From assembly GCF_050947875.1 (NCBI RefSeq), contig NC_134572.1:153347105-153411104 (forward strand): a stretch of 64,000 bases of DNA, in the 5' to 3' direction. Below, in pieces: positions 22,241 through 32,395 of this stretch. Origin of the DNA: Dermacentor variabilis. Taxonomy: Eukaryota; Arthropoda; Arachnida; Ixodida; Ixodidae. How positions within the stretch are numbered: the stretch's first letter is position 1; each line of letters begins with the position of its first letter. The notes beneath the pieces were generated by a model that did not search any database, had not been told where the DNA came from, and saw nothing but the letters and a program-made list of their open reading frames with translations. The position numbers and the translations under genes are program-made.

Positions 22241-22332
22241 TAGAATATCGATTTTTCCGAAGTGCTTCACGGTCTTTTCCACTACAGCGGCGACATCCTC
22301 GTCGATCGTTATGTCTCCTGGTGAAACGAGTA
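22241..22332 (-). CDS. SDR gene, GD/helix exon (partial gene)
   Basis: A 92-nt exon encoding LVSPGDITIDEDVAAVVEKT and then VKHFGKIDIL, with donor GTGAGT at 22240-22235 and acceptor cctttcaaag before 22332. This is the SDR segment after beta-4: the Asp of GD contacts the adenine ring and the helix leads to DIL just before NNAG. It ends in phase 0, matching the next exon. It begins with TA, needing one base from the exon before, but the exon at 25749-25888 ends in phase 0. A single missing G at the acceptor would explain this. An alternative acceptor at 22311 has the same phase problem. Confidence 0.85.
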
Positions 22333-25300
22333 CTTTGAAAGGAAAGAGAAGACAAAGAAGCGGAGTAATTGAGCAATTGTTGCATCTGCGTTAAATAACG
22401 GTGAATGTAGCCGCACCAGTTGTTAATGCAGCTTCTTTGCAACGGTGCGCACAATATATTATTGCACTACGATTCTCCATGTTCGATTTGTTCTCCGGTT
22501 CATAGCACTTAGGGTAATTTAGACAAGGTCCTGGATATAGGATATTGTTTACACGTGGTTTTGAATAAACGAAACTTCGGGCGTGTAAATCAACCATTTT
22601 TCGCAGTAACCGAATTAATATAAACGAAATTCACCCGTGCTTTATTCTTTTTCGAAAGGTGCAACTGCTTCGCAAAGTCTCAGAATAATCGTGTGCCATG
22701 TTTTCTATTTAGTAGAGGCATATTTTAAAGAGAAATAGTTTTCTTTGGCTCTTTAGGCCGTTAGGTCGGTGCTACGACGGTAGGTCTCACTTGTGGGAGG
22801 GAAGGCCAGGAAGCGCGCCTAAAGTAAGGGCAAGTGCTCTTGGGTGAGGAGGGCAAGTGAGGGGAGTGGTGCGTCCTGCGCGAGCTCTTTTGGCGGGGAG
22901 GGTTGAGAAAGAGGGAGGGGAGGAGCACTGTCATTCATTAGCTCGCTCACTATTCCGGGAAGGCGAGGAAAAGGGCGTGTCCTCCCTAGGCAGCGCCTCA
23001 GGCAAAAGTACAAGCGGAGTATATTAGTTTAAGGGCTAGTAAAGAATAGGGCACCAACTTAGAATAAAGTGTTAGTTTTATTTTCTCATGGAAATAGAGT
23101 GAAAAAAACTTTGGAGGCTTGTTTGAAAATAATGAGTTTTGTCTACAAAAAAATTGTAATATGGTTGACCAAGATGCACGTTGCCTATACGAAGATATTA
23201 TTTAGTATGGGTGGACGTGCTGCCCTGTACATTTACTGATAGTTACGACTTTTGTTTGAATCGACCCCTTATGGTGCATGGAGGCTAAGATTTTAATAAC
23301 GTTTGAGCACCTGGAAAAGTTTTTCGCCGATGAAAAAAAGATCCTGCAAAGTATTTTAGCGGATACTTAAATAGGTATGCGAGTTTCATCGCGTTGATAG
23401 TGCGGAGCTTGTTTGAGTTGTTATTCCGCGTTGTCAAGTGAACTCCGCAAAAAGCGCTTTTGTGTACATAAATCATGCTTATTTCATATACGTGATGCCG
23501 TTCATATTAGAAAAAATGTGACACATAGCAGCAGAAATATTCTGACCGCGAAACACGAAGCATAAAAAGTGCGTCACTTGCTGTGTATAATATTGCCCCG
23601 ACTATCTTGTGTCTGCTTCGCATTATCGGCAAAGCTCAAATAATTTGGTCTATGCACTGTCACATAAAACACCAAACTTCTTGCGGAGTGACCATCCCAT
23701 CATCTAAACTCTGTGTAATTTCGGTGAGCTAACGGATGAACTAACGCTTGCTTACATGTTCTAAATAGTTCTTTCTCTTGTATTTTCATTGCCTTAGGTG
23801 CTTGGGGTTACGAGCCTGGCGGACGCGCTCTAAACGCGACATATCTGGTTACTTTCATAAATCGTGCTGATTTTGGCAGGTAACCCTTATGCTCAGTTAA
23901 GTGTTGATGGACACAAGAATTTAAGCAATATTAAGTGTTGCTGTCTAGAAGTAGGATTTGAACTAATCACGGAGATTCATGAGTTCTTCGTCATACCTGA
24001 GGTTGGTAATCACAGACCCTCGAGTAATATGTGCTTTTTGTTTGCTTGCTTCGGTGTTTGCATCTGCGAAGGCATTCACTACCCTAGTGCGGCCATGGCT
24101 TAGCGCGTACGTGGCACTTGCGCCCTGTTTTTGAGATCATCCCCGGCGAGTTCAAAGTACGAATAAGTCGAGATGGCTGGTCGCTTCAAGTGCGCTTCAA
24201 GTACGCCTTGTTTTGGAGGTCGCGCAATGTCAAGTTTCACAAACGCGTTCAAGCGAGAGGCAGCACGAATCACACCGTACTTCTGTTTGTGCGTTCCACA
24301 TGTCAGCGTTGCAGCGACAAAAATTCGAGGTCATCGAATGAGATTTGCTCGTGTTTGCCTGTGCGCGTAGGACACCGTGAGTTGTAATTTAACTGCAAAA
24401 CAAACGTTTACTACAGTTCTCACACTTCGATGTTGCTATGACTACTGTGCCTTTCGGGCGAAACGGTGCCTTGTTTTCTTCATACGATGAGGAACAACAG
24501 GAACAAGGAACAACAGGATTAACAGGATTACACAGATCTTCCTGTAGACTCATAAAATAAAGTAATCGGCACGTAATGGCCAGCGAAATGAAAAAGGCAA
24601 AAAAAAAGAAAAGTTTGTCTAGACGAAATTGCCGATTGGTTTTAGAAAATGTGTAATCTACACGAAACCGGCGATGAAAGCGCACCGCCCAATGTTTATA
24701 GAGCTGGGCGATAAATCTACCGAATATCCTTAGAAAATAAAAAAAATCTGCTACATTTCTAAGAAAAAATAGGAGGGACAAAAGCATCCAGAACACTAAT
24801 TTTATTTTCATATAGAGAGCACATATGATAGCATTTGAGCCTTTATTTATATATGTTAAATAAAATGCTCGTAATAAAATGTATTGCAGCAGTCACTCAT
24901 TTTTGCCCGATCTGTGCATGTGATTCCGGCCCCACATGGTACGATCTTTAGGAACGCTGAGCGCGAGGTACAGTAACAAAGGAATAAACCTTCTGCTCTC
25001 ATGCTTTCTGGTAGAATGTCTATTTCCCTTCTCGTTCACCAAAATTTACGTTGACCGACTACGTAAAAGGGCAATATTGGGAAACATAAGCTACATATTT
25101 TATGTATTTCTGTACAATTATTTGCTGATCTGTGGCTGACGAGCCTCAGAGTGCCTCCCAGATAAAATAATGGAGCCGCCGCGATGCCAAGGAGCCGGAA
25201 TAAAGTTGTCAGAAAGCTTTCGTGCGATGGCCACGTTTTTCTTTTTTCTCTGGGTTGCGGTAGATTGAGTTAGAAGAAGAAAAAAAGCAATGATCCGCGA

Positions 25301-25748
25301 TTTTCCTGGTATTTATTGCAATTTATCGAACCTTACATGAGATGAATTGCGCCACTTGTGCCCTGCATTTAGCAACACCTTTTTCTCTGACTCTTACTTG
25401 AGTTTGAAGTAAAGCATAATATAGTCTGCTTTTCAAGGCTCATATCTTGCATATCCCAAATATTTGATACCGACTTGTGCACGAGTAATAACCTCATGAT
25501 CACCAAGTTCCCTGAACACATTGCCCGCGTGGAAATAGCTCATTGACGCTCAGTAGCTTCCGAAGCACTGCCACGACGAAAAATTCATTCACAGCCATAC
25601 AGCTTTATGCATAGCCTGCCCTTCCGCAAACTTGCTCCAATCAGGCAGAAGCAACGAACTCTGCCTGAGGCATAGATACACGGCTTGCAATCATTGTGCG
25701 CCCTTTTTAATTGAACCAAATGAATTCTTAGACACTGCGGCTCCATAC
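22333..25748. other. 3.4-kb SDR intron
   Basis: Bounded by donor GTATGG at 25748 and acceptor AG at 22333 (minus strand). I looked for an extra small exon of length 1 mod 3 that would repair the phase and found none. Parts of 24240-24390 weakly resemble composite-repeat module C (GTGTTTGCCTGTGCGCGTAG). Otherwise nothing recognised. Confidence 0.45.
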
Positions 25749-25888
25749 CTTGTCGATTGAGAGCCCGTTTGCAAAGCAGGCTCTAGCAACGTTGTCAAGT
25801 GCTCCTTTTTTCCGGGCCATGAGGGAAAGGGAGTAGCCAAGGGAAGCGAAATGTAAGGCAGTGCTCTGGCCAATTCCCGTCGATGCAC
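25749..25888 (-). CDS. SDR gene, Rossmann GxxxGxG exon (partial gene)
   Basis: A 140-nt exon with acceptor tttattccctgcag and donor GTATGG. It completes a Gly and reads ASTGIGQSTALHFASLGYSL, then SLMARKKGALDNVARACFANGLSIDK. GASTGIG is the SDR cofactor-binding glycine motif. The Arg after the second strand (LMAR) suggests NADP(H) preference, by inference. It expects an upstream exon ending ..VTG with one leftover base; none was recognised in the rest of the window. It ends in phase 0 at K, whereas the next exon (22241-22332) is open only from phase 1. It contains a run of six A residues; changing its length does not repair the junction. Confidence 0.88.
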
Positions 25889-26265
25889 CTGCAGGGAATA
25901 AACCAGCACTTCAACAGAATGCTAAGAAAAGCGCGATGACTGCTGCGCACCTTTGTCTGTCTGTAAAAATTTTTACGAGCTCTGTTTAGGCAAAGTGTAA
26001 AATAGTAGTGTTGCGCTATTCCGCAGTCAACGTTCTACACAGTCTGTGGAGCAACTGGCGCTGTTTTTGATTATAGTCCATTGCATATGTAGCCGGTCAT
26101 AAATACTCTGTGTGCATGCCTTCAACAAGGGGCAAAATTTCCTCTGAGGCATTTCTGAGGCTCCATGAAACCTACAGGGTGCAATGTTTATTTCGTGCGC
26201 AGCATAAAATAAACTTTTGCACGTCTCAAATGTGGTCATTGGTTATGACATTTACCGCTACGTAT
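25889..26265. other. Upstream flank of the GxxxGxG exon
   Basis: It contains the acceptor pyrimidine tract on the minus strand. No first exon ending in VTG was recognised. Confidence 0.35.
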
Positions 26266-26858
26266 TGTTGGGATCGGCCGTTTCCTCCGCCACACCCCGT
26301 AGTCATGGCTCGCACGATTATGGGGAACGGGCCGACGGCCTCGTCAGAATGGTTCTCGAAACAGATGAATTATGACCAGCGCGGGAATACCTCGTTTATG
26401 AAAGGTTTCAGCAATGAGCCATGATACGACTGTCACCGGTCAGCAGCACAAACTGGAGTGTCCAAGCCAGAGACGCGCTCAGTGTGATGTCCCGGCCACC
26501 CTCTCTCAGAGTACGATCGGCGTCGGCGAAAAGGGCGACCTACCTCCGGATTGGTGGGACCTGAAGTCAGCGGCCTCCTGACACCGGATTGGTGGGACGT
26601 GATGTCATCGGCCCCCTGGCACGGGATTGGCGGAAGTGACCAAGAAAAGATCACGCAAGGCATAAAAGGAGCTACGTAAGGCGGGAGTGATCAGAGACTG
26701 CATCAACTGTTCAGTGTTTCTTTGCAGTTTCTTGCACTTATGTAAATGTGTACGTGTTTTTCCAACGTCCTGAATATCGGACCCAGCCTCACGTTCTCTC
26801 ACTTTACGAGGAAAGAAGATTCCACGTCTTGGGACCCCGAGTCGCAGCAGTATGCAAC
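26266..26858 (+). repeat. Solo LTR candidate with tandem CCAAT units
   Basis: About 593 bp from TGTTGGGATCGGCCG to GCAACA. Three diverged copies of a CCGGATTGGTGGGA-type unit (26535, 26584, 26623) carry inverted CCAAT boxes, followed by a TATA-like CATAAAAGG near 26662, a typical U3 promoter. No coding sequence adjoins it. The flanks CGTAT and ATATC do not give a perfect duplication. Orientation follows the TATA box. Confidence 0.6.
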
Positions 26859-27164
26859 AATATCAGGAACTATCGGCCAATATGGAGTAGCAGTAGCGAA
26901 GGCATTCATTTTAGATGCATACTTGGAGTAGTTTGGTCTTATGGTGTTCAGTGAACTGGCACTGCGCCAGCAAAACTGAGACACGAATCCCTTTGCAGCT
27001 TTTAAGACCTGTGCACGCATATTTTCACGCTCGTCTTTGTTTTGTCTTTGCTTTATAGTAATATCTCTTAACAGACCATTGTACAATTGTATTTTAATAT
27101 AACAAACAGTTATAATATATTTCCCCGTTGTAGACACGGTGAAATTCCATGCAGTGTCAAAATT
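26859..27164. other. Between two LTR candidates, nothing recognised
   Basis: No gag/pol remnant is seen between the two solo LTR candidates, so they are probably unrelated insertions. Confidence 0.3.
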
Positions 27165-27535
27165 AGGAGTTACAAATTTCGCTTTTTATTGGGCGAACTT
27201 GTGCCCAGCAAAACAAGTAACACTCAAGCACAACGATAGCGGCGAGCATTGTCGGCGATAGTCGAAGATCTGATCTGCAGGTCAAGCACGTGGGCTTTTT
27301 ATGCGTGACTCGACGAAACTTCTAGCGTAATCGCAGGTGCCCGCGTGCCTTCCAGAAGGAAGTACAAAATTCCAGTCATGCATACAACCAGAGTACACGA
27401 GGTTCGGTGACAAAAGACAACGAATGGAATTGTCGATAGCATTCGAGAAACTTCCAACACATGCAGGCGCGTCCAGAGGCAAGCGCCAAGGTTTAACAAG
27501 TATTAGCCGGTTAAAAGCGGTCACCGTAGGAAGTT
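27165..27535 (-). repeat. Solo LTR candidate related to 10046-10430
   Basis: It shares a colinear set of blocks with the LTR candidate at 10046-10430: AGC.GCGAGCA, TCTGCAGGTCAA, GGGCTTTTTATGCGTGACTC, TTCTAGCGTAATCGCAGGTG and ATTCGAGAAACTTCCAACA. On the minus strand the GCATAAAAAGCC is a TATA-like box. No gag or pol adjoins it. Ends are approximate. Confidence 0.5.
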
Positions 27536-28339
27536 AAATAAGTACTGGTGTCAGTATCATTGTTCCTAACAATCACATTGATGTGAAAAACAATGCTTCA
27601 TAAACTGAAGCTGTCTTGGAGGCCCAAGGATAGATTTTTTAGAATGACCGTTTGCTCTGGCACAGTTCTACTAAAGAATGCTACTTAATCATCCCGCTTC
27701 TCAATTTATACCAAGGACAAAAACAAGTAAGAAGTGAATTTGTAACACAGACGCGAATAGTTTAAAAAAAATAAACAACGAAGGCACCCTGAAAAGAAGC
27801 TCAGAGATTAGACGCAAGTTCGGCAAAGCCCACCTCACGGTTACTGTCGACAGTACCAAGCTCGAAATCAGACGCGAACTTAGGCTGCATCGCACAAATC
27901 AGTCCGTGTATTAATTCATCCGTGCCTTGCACCCTGTATTAGTATTTTCTCACGCTATTTCCTCTTTATTACTGCCATGCAGTTAGAGATTGACAAAAAA
28001 ACTAAGAAAACAACAGCCGCTGGTATAGTGGAAATCAATCCTGCTATCTTCGAAGATCTAGCCGTTTATAGAACTCTGGAATCATTGAAACAGAAAAACA
28101 GGACATAAAAAATGGAGCAGTACTGCTGGGATGCGGAGGCACGGGCTTTCGGGCTCCTGGGCTGGGGCTCATAGAGAGCTCCACCGGGGCGAATTGTGGT
28201 TTCCGGACGACCTGTGGCGTCCCTCCCAGTGTTTCGGAGAAGGGCGGTGTTTAGACGAACAGACAGGTCCAGGACTCGGCCGTTTGGGAGCGTCTGCGAG
28301 TGTCTGTGATTGCCGTCTGGGATTCTCATCAGGACAAAC
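27536..28339. other. Intergenic or upstream sequence, nothing recognised
   Basis: The part after 28130 is GC-rich with overlapping open frames on both strands but no recognisable protein motif. The composite repeat starts at about 28340. Confidence 0.3.
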
Positions 28340-28562
28340 AACCGGTGAACTGTTATTGCGATAACAGTTACACGGACACTCCAGGCGCATTTCTCCGTCG
28401 GCGTTACCGTCGTGGAGAGGTTCCGTGTGCGAGAAAGTGTGCGAGGGTGAGTGGGCGAACGCGGCCCAATCTCGCATGCGCGAGCGAGGAACGCGGCCCG
28501 GATGCGTGTCCTCTCCTCTGGCGCGCGATGCAATGGGGGTCAGGCGAGGGAGGAGCGGCGTT
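28340..28562 (+). repeat. Composite repeat unit 1, module A
   Basis: It begins TATTGCGATAACAGTTACAC and GGACACTCCAGGCGCATTTC, and ends GCAATGGGGGTCAGGCGAGG then GAGGAGCGGCGTT. Module B should follow immediately but resumes only at about 29831, after the LINE at 28750-29830. Other A copies are at 30250-30413, 51545-51640 and 56190-56445. Confidence 0.7.
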
Positions 28563-28749
28563 GTTGATGGTAGTGGTCTAAAGAAAGGAAGGACGCTTGA
28601 TTCTGCAACCCGTGAAGGAGCACGGCGAAGTGTCGTCAGGGAAGAGGGAGTGGGAAGTGAAAGGTGGTAGCGAAAGAGGGAGGATGTGGCCTAATAGACT
28701 CCACTATGCGCGATAGGTGGCAGTCCTCAGTAAAGTTGCCAGCGTTGTA
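28563..28749. other. Spacer between module A and the LINE 3' end
   Basis: Purine-rich sequence, probably the LINE 3' untranslated region or its insertion junction. No motif recognised. Confidence 0.3.
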
Positions 28750-29830
28750 GCGGGCGCTTATAAGGTGTCTATTCCCGGGGAACTTATAAACTCCAGCAGG
28801 CTTCGCAACTCAGGGAGCTGGGACCGACCGAGAACAGCAGGTCAGTCTCTGCGGCCACTGGAAGGCCGTGGCGTCTGTAGGTGTTTATCACTGTAGAGGG
28901 TTCCTGCGACAAGGATGGGCAGGCACAGAGGAGATGCTCTAGAGTCTCGGGGTCCCCGCACCTCTTGCAGGCTGGTGACGTGGCGCGGCCCTTGGCCTAC
29001 AGCTGGTCCACAGTCTAGGTGCAGCCAGTAGTGTCCAAAAGTGTGCAACGGTCTCTTCTGGAGAGGCCGTTCTCTGGAAGCGGCTTGGGGGCCCTGCCAA
29101 TAGCCACTTGGGAGTCCGGGTGAATGGAGATGAGCAGGCACCGTAGCCGATGTCTCGTGTAGTCCGAAGCCGTTACCGCTCTGGTAATCGGGACTACATC
29201 ATGATGGGCAGCTTTGGCGTAGGTTTCCACCTCCTCGTTACCGGCTACCCCGACATGTGAGGGCAGCCATGCGAATGATATTGGGATTCCGGCGGTGGCT
29301 GGAGCCGTTAACTTGGCAAGCAGCAGCACCACTGTAAGTCCTGCCCGCCGTGGCTTGACGAGGGCCTGGAGCGCTGGCTTGGAGTCGCACTCCACCGCTA
29401 CCGGCTGCTGGGGAGGATGCTCAGCAAGGAGGTCGGCAGCCAGGTGCAGCCCCGCGAGCTCAGCGGCAGTAGAGCTTGCTGTAAATGGGAGCCTACACTG
29501 CCTGTGACAGACGAGAGTTGGAACTGTGCATGCCGCTGCTGCCTACACGCTGGGGAGGACTGAACCATCCGTGAACACCAGCAGGTGTCCTTTTCAACTC
29601 CTGGAGCTTGAAGGCTGCCACCTGCTGCAGGGCTGCGGCTGGTGCTCTCCGCTTGGCTATCCCCTTGAGGGAGAGGTGCACGTCCGGATGTCCGTGATGG
29701 GGAGGAGGAAGAGCCACTGCCACAGGTAGTTGCGGAACTGTCTCCTCATAGAGGTGACACAGAATTCCCCCACGTGAAGCCGGCATGCTCCGGAGCCGGT
29801 CTAGGAGAGCCTGGCCGTTGGGTGCACGAT
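28750..29830 (-). mobile_element. 5'-truncated I-type LINE inside the composite repeat
   Basis: Minus strand: the RNase H start TDGSVLPS (about 29570) continues into the frame 29395-29015 (MECDSKPALQALV, catalytic Asp; FAWLPSHVGVAGNEEVETYA, catalytic His region). The C-terminal zinc motif is ACKRCGDPETLEHLLCACPS (about 28975-28915). RT is lost apart from its end. It separates module A (28562) from module B (29831) of one repeat unit, so it inserted into that unit. The 3' limit is uncertain. Confidence 0.85.
29015..29395 (-). pseudogene. LINE RNase H fragment
   Basis: A 126-codon frame carrying the last two-thirds of an RNase H domain: CDSKPALQAL and SFAWLPSHVGVAGNEEVETY. It belongs to the truncated LINE at 28750-29830; in full elements it removes RNA from the cDNA hybrid. 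The frame breaks near 29040. Confidence 0.8.
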
Positions 29831-30249
29831 GTGCGTTCTTCTCCAGCGGCTGCCAGGGTGTCTCGATGTCCTCCTCACCTGCCAATTCATACAGAGTGCA
29901 GACATTGGGGCGTCTACTACGGTGTTGGCCATGCCAATCGCGGAAGCCGTAATATACGCCTTTGGTGGACGCTCAAGGGACGCGTTGCCGAAGCCTGTGT
30001 GCCTTGAAAGCAATGTGTGACGTGGCCGGAGTGTGCGCCCTCGCGGGCCTCGTCTACAAACCGAACTTCGAAGTTTCTAGAGTGCGCGTAGCGCCGGTAG
30101 CTTCGTATGCGATGCGCTTTCGATGTTTTACCATTGAAGCGACAGATTCACGGAGGTAAGCTGGCTCGCGGCTGGTGCCGGGATTCCTAACTCCGCTATT
30201 TACTAATATGCCATCGCAATCGGTGCTTCCCCTTTCGAGCGGAACTGCG
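29831..30249 (+). repeat. Composite repeat unit 1, modules B and C
   Basis: GCGTTCTTCTCCAGCGGCTG, TGTCTCGATGTCCTCCTC, GTGCGCGTAGCGCCGGTAGC, TTCGTATGCGATGCGCTTTC and TTGAAGCGACAGATTCACGG all have close partners at 31010-31318. It runs through CTATTTACTAATATGCCATC and CCTTTCGAGCGGAACTGCGA (module C end) directly into the next A module at 30250, so units are head to tail. Confidence 0.75.
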
Positions 30250-30413
30250 AATTTTTGTTGCGATAACAATTACATGGACACTCCACGCACATTTCTGCCT
30301 TCGGCGTTGCCGTGAGGTTCCGTATGAGTGAAAGCGGGTGGTGTGAGCCGGCGAACGCGAGCGAGGAACGCGGCCCGGATGAGTGCCTTCTCCTGTCACG
30401 CGCGAGGCAGTGG
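30250..30413 (+). repeat. Composite repeat unit 2, module A
   Basis: GTTGCGATAACAATTACATG, GACACTCCACGCACATTTCT and GCGAGGAACGCGGCCCGGAT match unit 1 at 28343-28500. It breaks off after GCGCGAGGCAGTGG; module B resumes at about 30979. Confidence 0.72.
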
Positions 30414-30978
30414 CTAGGTAGCTTTGGACAGTATGGACAGCTGGGCTAGTTCGAATGAACGCTTGCTAGAGCATCGCAGGAATGCTACTTCACTAAGTGG
30501 CGCTGGTCATTTAGCCGACCACATTCGCCGTTGCTCGCACAAGCCAGCATGCTAGGCGTTTTTCGAACGAACACGTGTGTTGCGCAAATATAGCAATCAG
30601 AAAAACCGGGAAATTTTTGAAGCGTTTTGTATCTCCAATGAAAACGATTACTGTGTCAGTGCTCCTTCTGTTGTACTCGGGAAAAAAGAACTTATCTCAG
30701 GGCAAACGGGTGTGTCGAATCAGCTAGGTAGGGCGGGAGATGAGCAAGATTGCGCTGAGAGATGTAAAAAAGAGAGGGAAAAGTTTTTTCTTTATTCTTA
30801 TTTTGGTTTGACACATCTGATGACCGTTGCCTAGACCAAGGAAATATTTTTGAGTGGTCCTGCGCACTAGCAGCCCCCCACTCCCTCCCCCTGTGTACCG
30901 GCGTTCGTGTTGTCTTTCTCTTCTCGTCCTTGTTCAATTGTGGGCTGGAACGATGTTTCAAAAAGTTTTGGGCAGGGC
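30414..30978. other. 565-bp insertion between modules A and B of unit 2
   Basis: The sequence on each side (GGCAGTGG and GGCATGGTGG) resembles a short target duplication, so this looks like a separate insertion. It contains no coding motif. The element is unknown; it could be a non-autonomous transposon. Confidence 0.4.
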
Positions 30979-31345
30979 GGCATGGTGGTCAGGCGAAGGA
31001 GGAGGGGCGTTCTTCTCCGGCGGCTGCTATGATGTCTCGATGTCCTCCTCGCCCGCCGCGCCGTACAGTCTGGAGACAACCGCGGCGTCTACAGTGGCGT
31101 TGGCCACGCGAATCGCGGACGCCATAGTAGATGCAGTAGGGACGCGTCGCCGGCGCTGGTGTGCCTTGAAAGCGATCTGCGATTTGGCCAAGGTGCGCGC
31201 CCGCGCTGGCCTCATATTCAAAGCGATTTGCGATGTTTTCAGAGTGCGCGTAGTGCCGGTAGCTTCGTATGCGCTGTGCTTTCGACGTTGCGCTACCGTT
31301 GAAGCGAGAGATGCATGAACGTCAATTCGCTTGCCGCTCGGGCGT
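30979..31345 (+). repeat. Composite repeat unit 2, module B
   Basis: It begins GGTCAGGCGAAGGAGGAGGG, continuing with GCGTTCTTCTCCGGCGGCTG and ATGATGTCTCGATGTCCTCC, and ends TTGAAGCGAGAGATGCATGA and CAATTCGCTTGCCGCTCGG. Colinear with 29831-30160. The minus-strand and plus-strand open frames over it are not conserved between copies, so it is not coding. Confidence 0.75.
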
Positions 31346-32164
31346 TTTTCATGTCGGTCACACTTTTCTCATTGACACTTTTCCTCTAATTAGAATATTT
31401 GAGAAGTTGAGTAGATACTTAGGACTAATTATGCAGTTAGGTAGAATAAAATAAATGCGAGTATCTCCAAGCGATAGTAAACAACATTACCTTAGTCCTG
31501 TCCAGCTACGTGGCATTCGCATATTTTTAACCTCTAGACGAGGGTATCTAAGACACCCTGTATAAACTCATTTCGAACTGTGCGCTCCCTCGAATGTGCA
31601 CAGTGCCCTCTGTAGCCCCCTGGCCGTCACCACATTACCCTCTGGACATGTGTAATACTCCATGACACCCCCCTCCCCATCCCGCACAAGCATTGTAGAA
31701 ACTGCAGCTCTTACGTTTCTGCTGTCGTGCAAACACAGATGGAAACTAGATAGAATGGTACAAGGAATGCGAAAAGGAGGCAGAGAATGGGTAAAACCGA
31801 CGCAGTGGCGAAATCATGAATTGCAACCTTGCCACTCTTCACTCGCATTTCCCTCCCATACATGACGGCGGGGTGTGGGAGTGGGTATAGCGAAAAAATA
31901 GCACGAGGAGGCAAAGAAACGCTGATACTAAGACAGCACGGCGGTTGCAGAGAAACAGGATAAATTTAAGTTCAAGGCACGGCACAGTACACATTTGGTC
32001 TATTTAAAAATTAAACTCCATACAATTAAATATGTCAAACGGACAAGTTACGGAGAGCGTGCAGAACAGAAACCACATTAATTATAACGCACCGCTGGGT
32101 CTAGGCGACATTACGAAAGCGGTCGCACATGAAATCACCACTTCTGTTCTTGCCGTGGTAGCTT
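31346..32164. other. Nothing recognised
   Basis: No open frame, repeat partner or RNA feature recognised between the composite repeat and the diverged SINE. Confidence 0.3.
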
Positions 32165-32395
32165 TTCGTCTATGGCATTGCTCGAGGTTGCGGATTTGTT
32201 CCCGACCGCGGCTGCCGCATTTGGGAGGGGCGAAATAAAAAGCCTTCATGCACTTACATTTAGGGACACGTTAAAGAACACGGTGTCAAAATTAATCCAG
32301 CGTCAGCCGCTACAGCGTGCCTCATATTACGATTGTGGTTTCGGCACGTACAGTCCCATAATTCAACTAAACTTTAATAGTTCTGCCAGGATGGG
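32165..32395 (+). repeat. Diverged Ruka-like SINE
   Basis: GATTTGTTCCCGACCGCGGC, CCGCATTTGGGAGGGGCGAA, TTTAGGGACACGTTAAAGAA, GCGTGCCTCATATTACGATT and GTGGTTTCGGCACGTACAGT align in order with the better copy at 6606-6840. The tRNA-like head is partly lost. Confidence 0.78.

Noticed and set aside
26433..26663. Possible first SDR exon reading ..LLTG before a GTGACA donor at about 26436 (minus)
   Set aside because: It lies inside the solo LTR candidate, has no Met or typical KVxLVTG strand, and the residues before it do not resemble an SDR.
28066..28581. Overlapping long frames on both strands
   Set aside because: GC-rich module A sequence; the frames are not conserved in other copies of the repeat.
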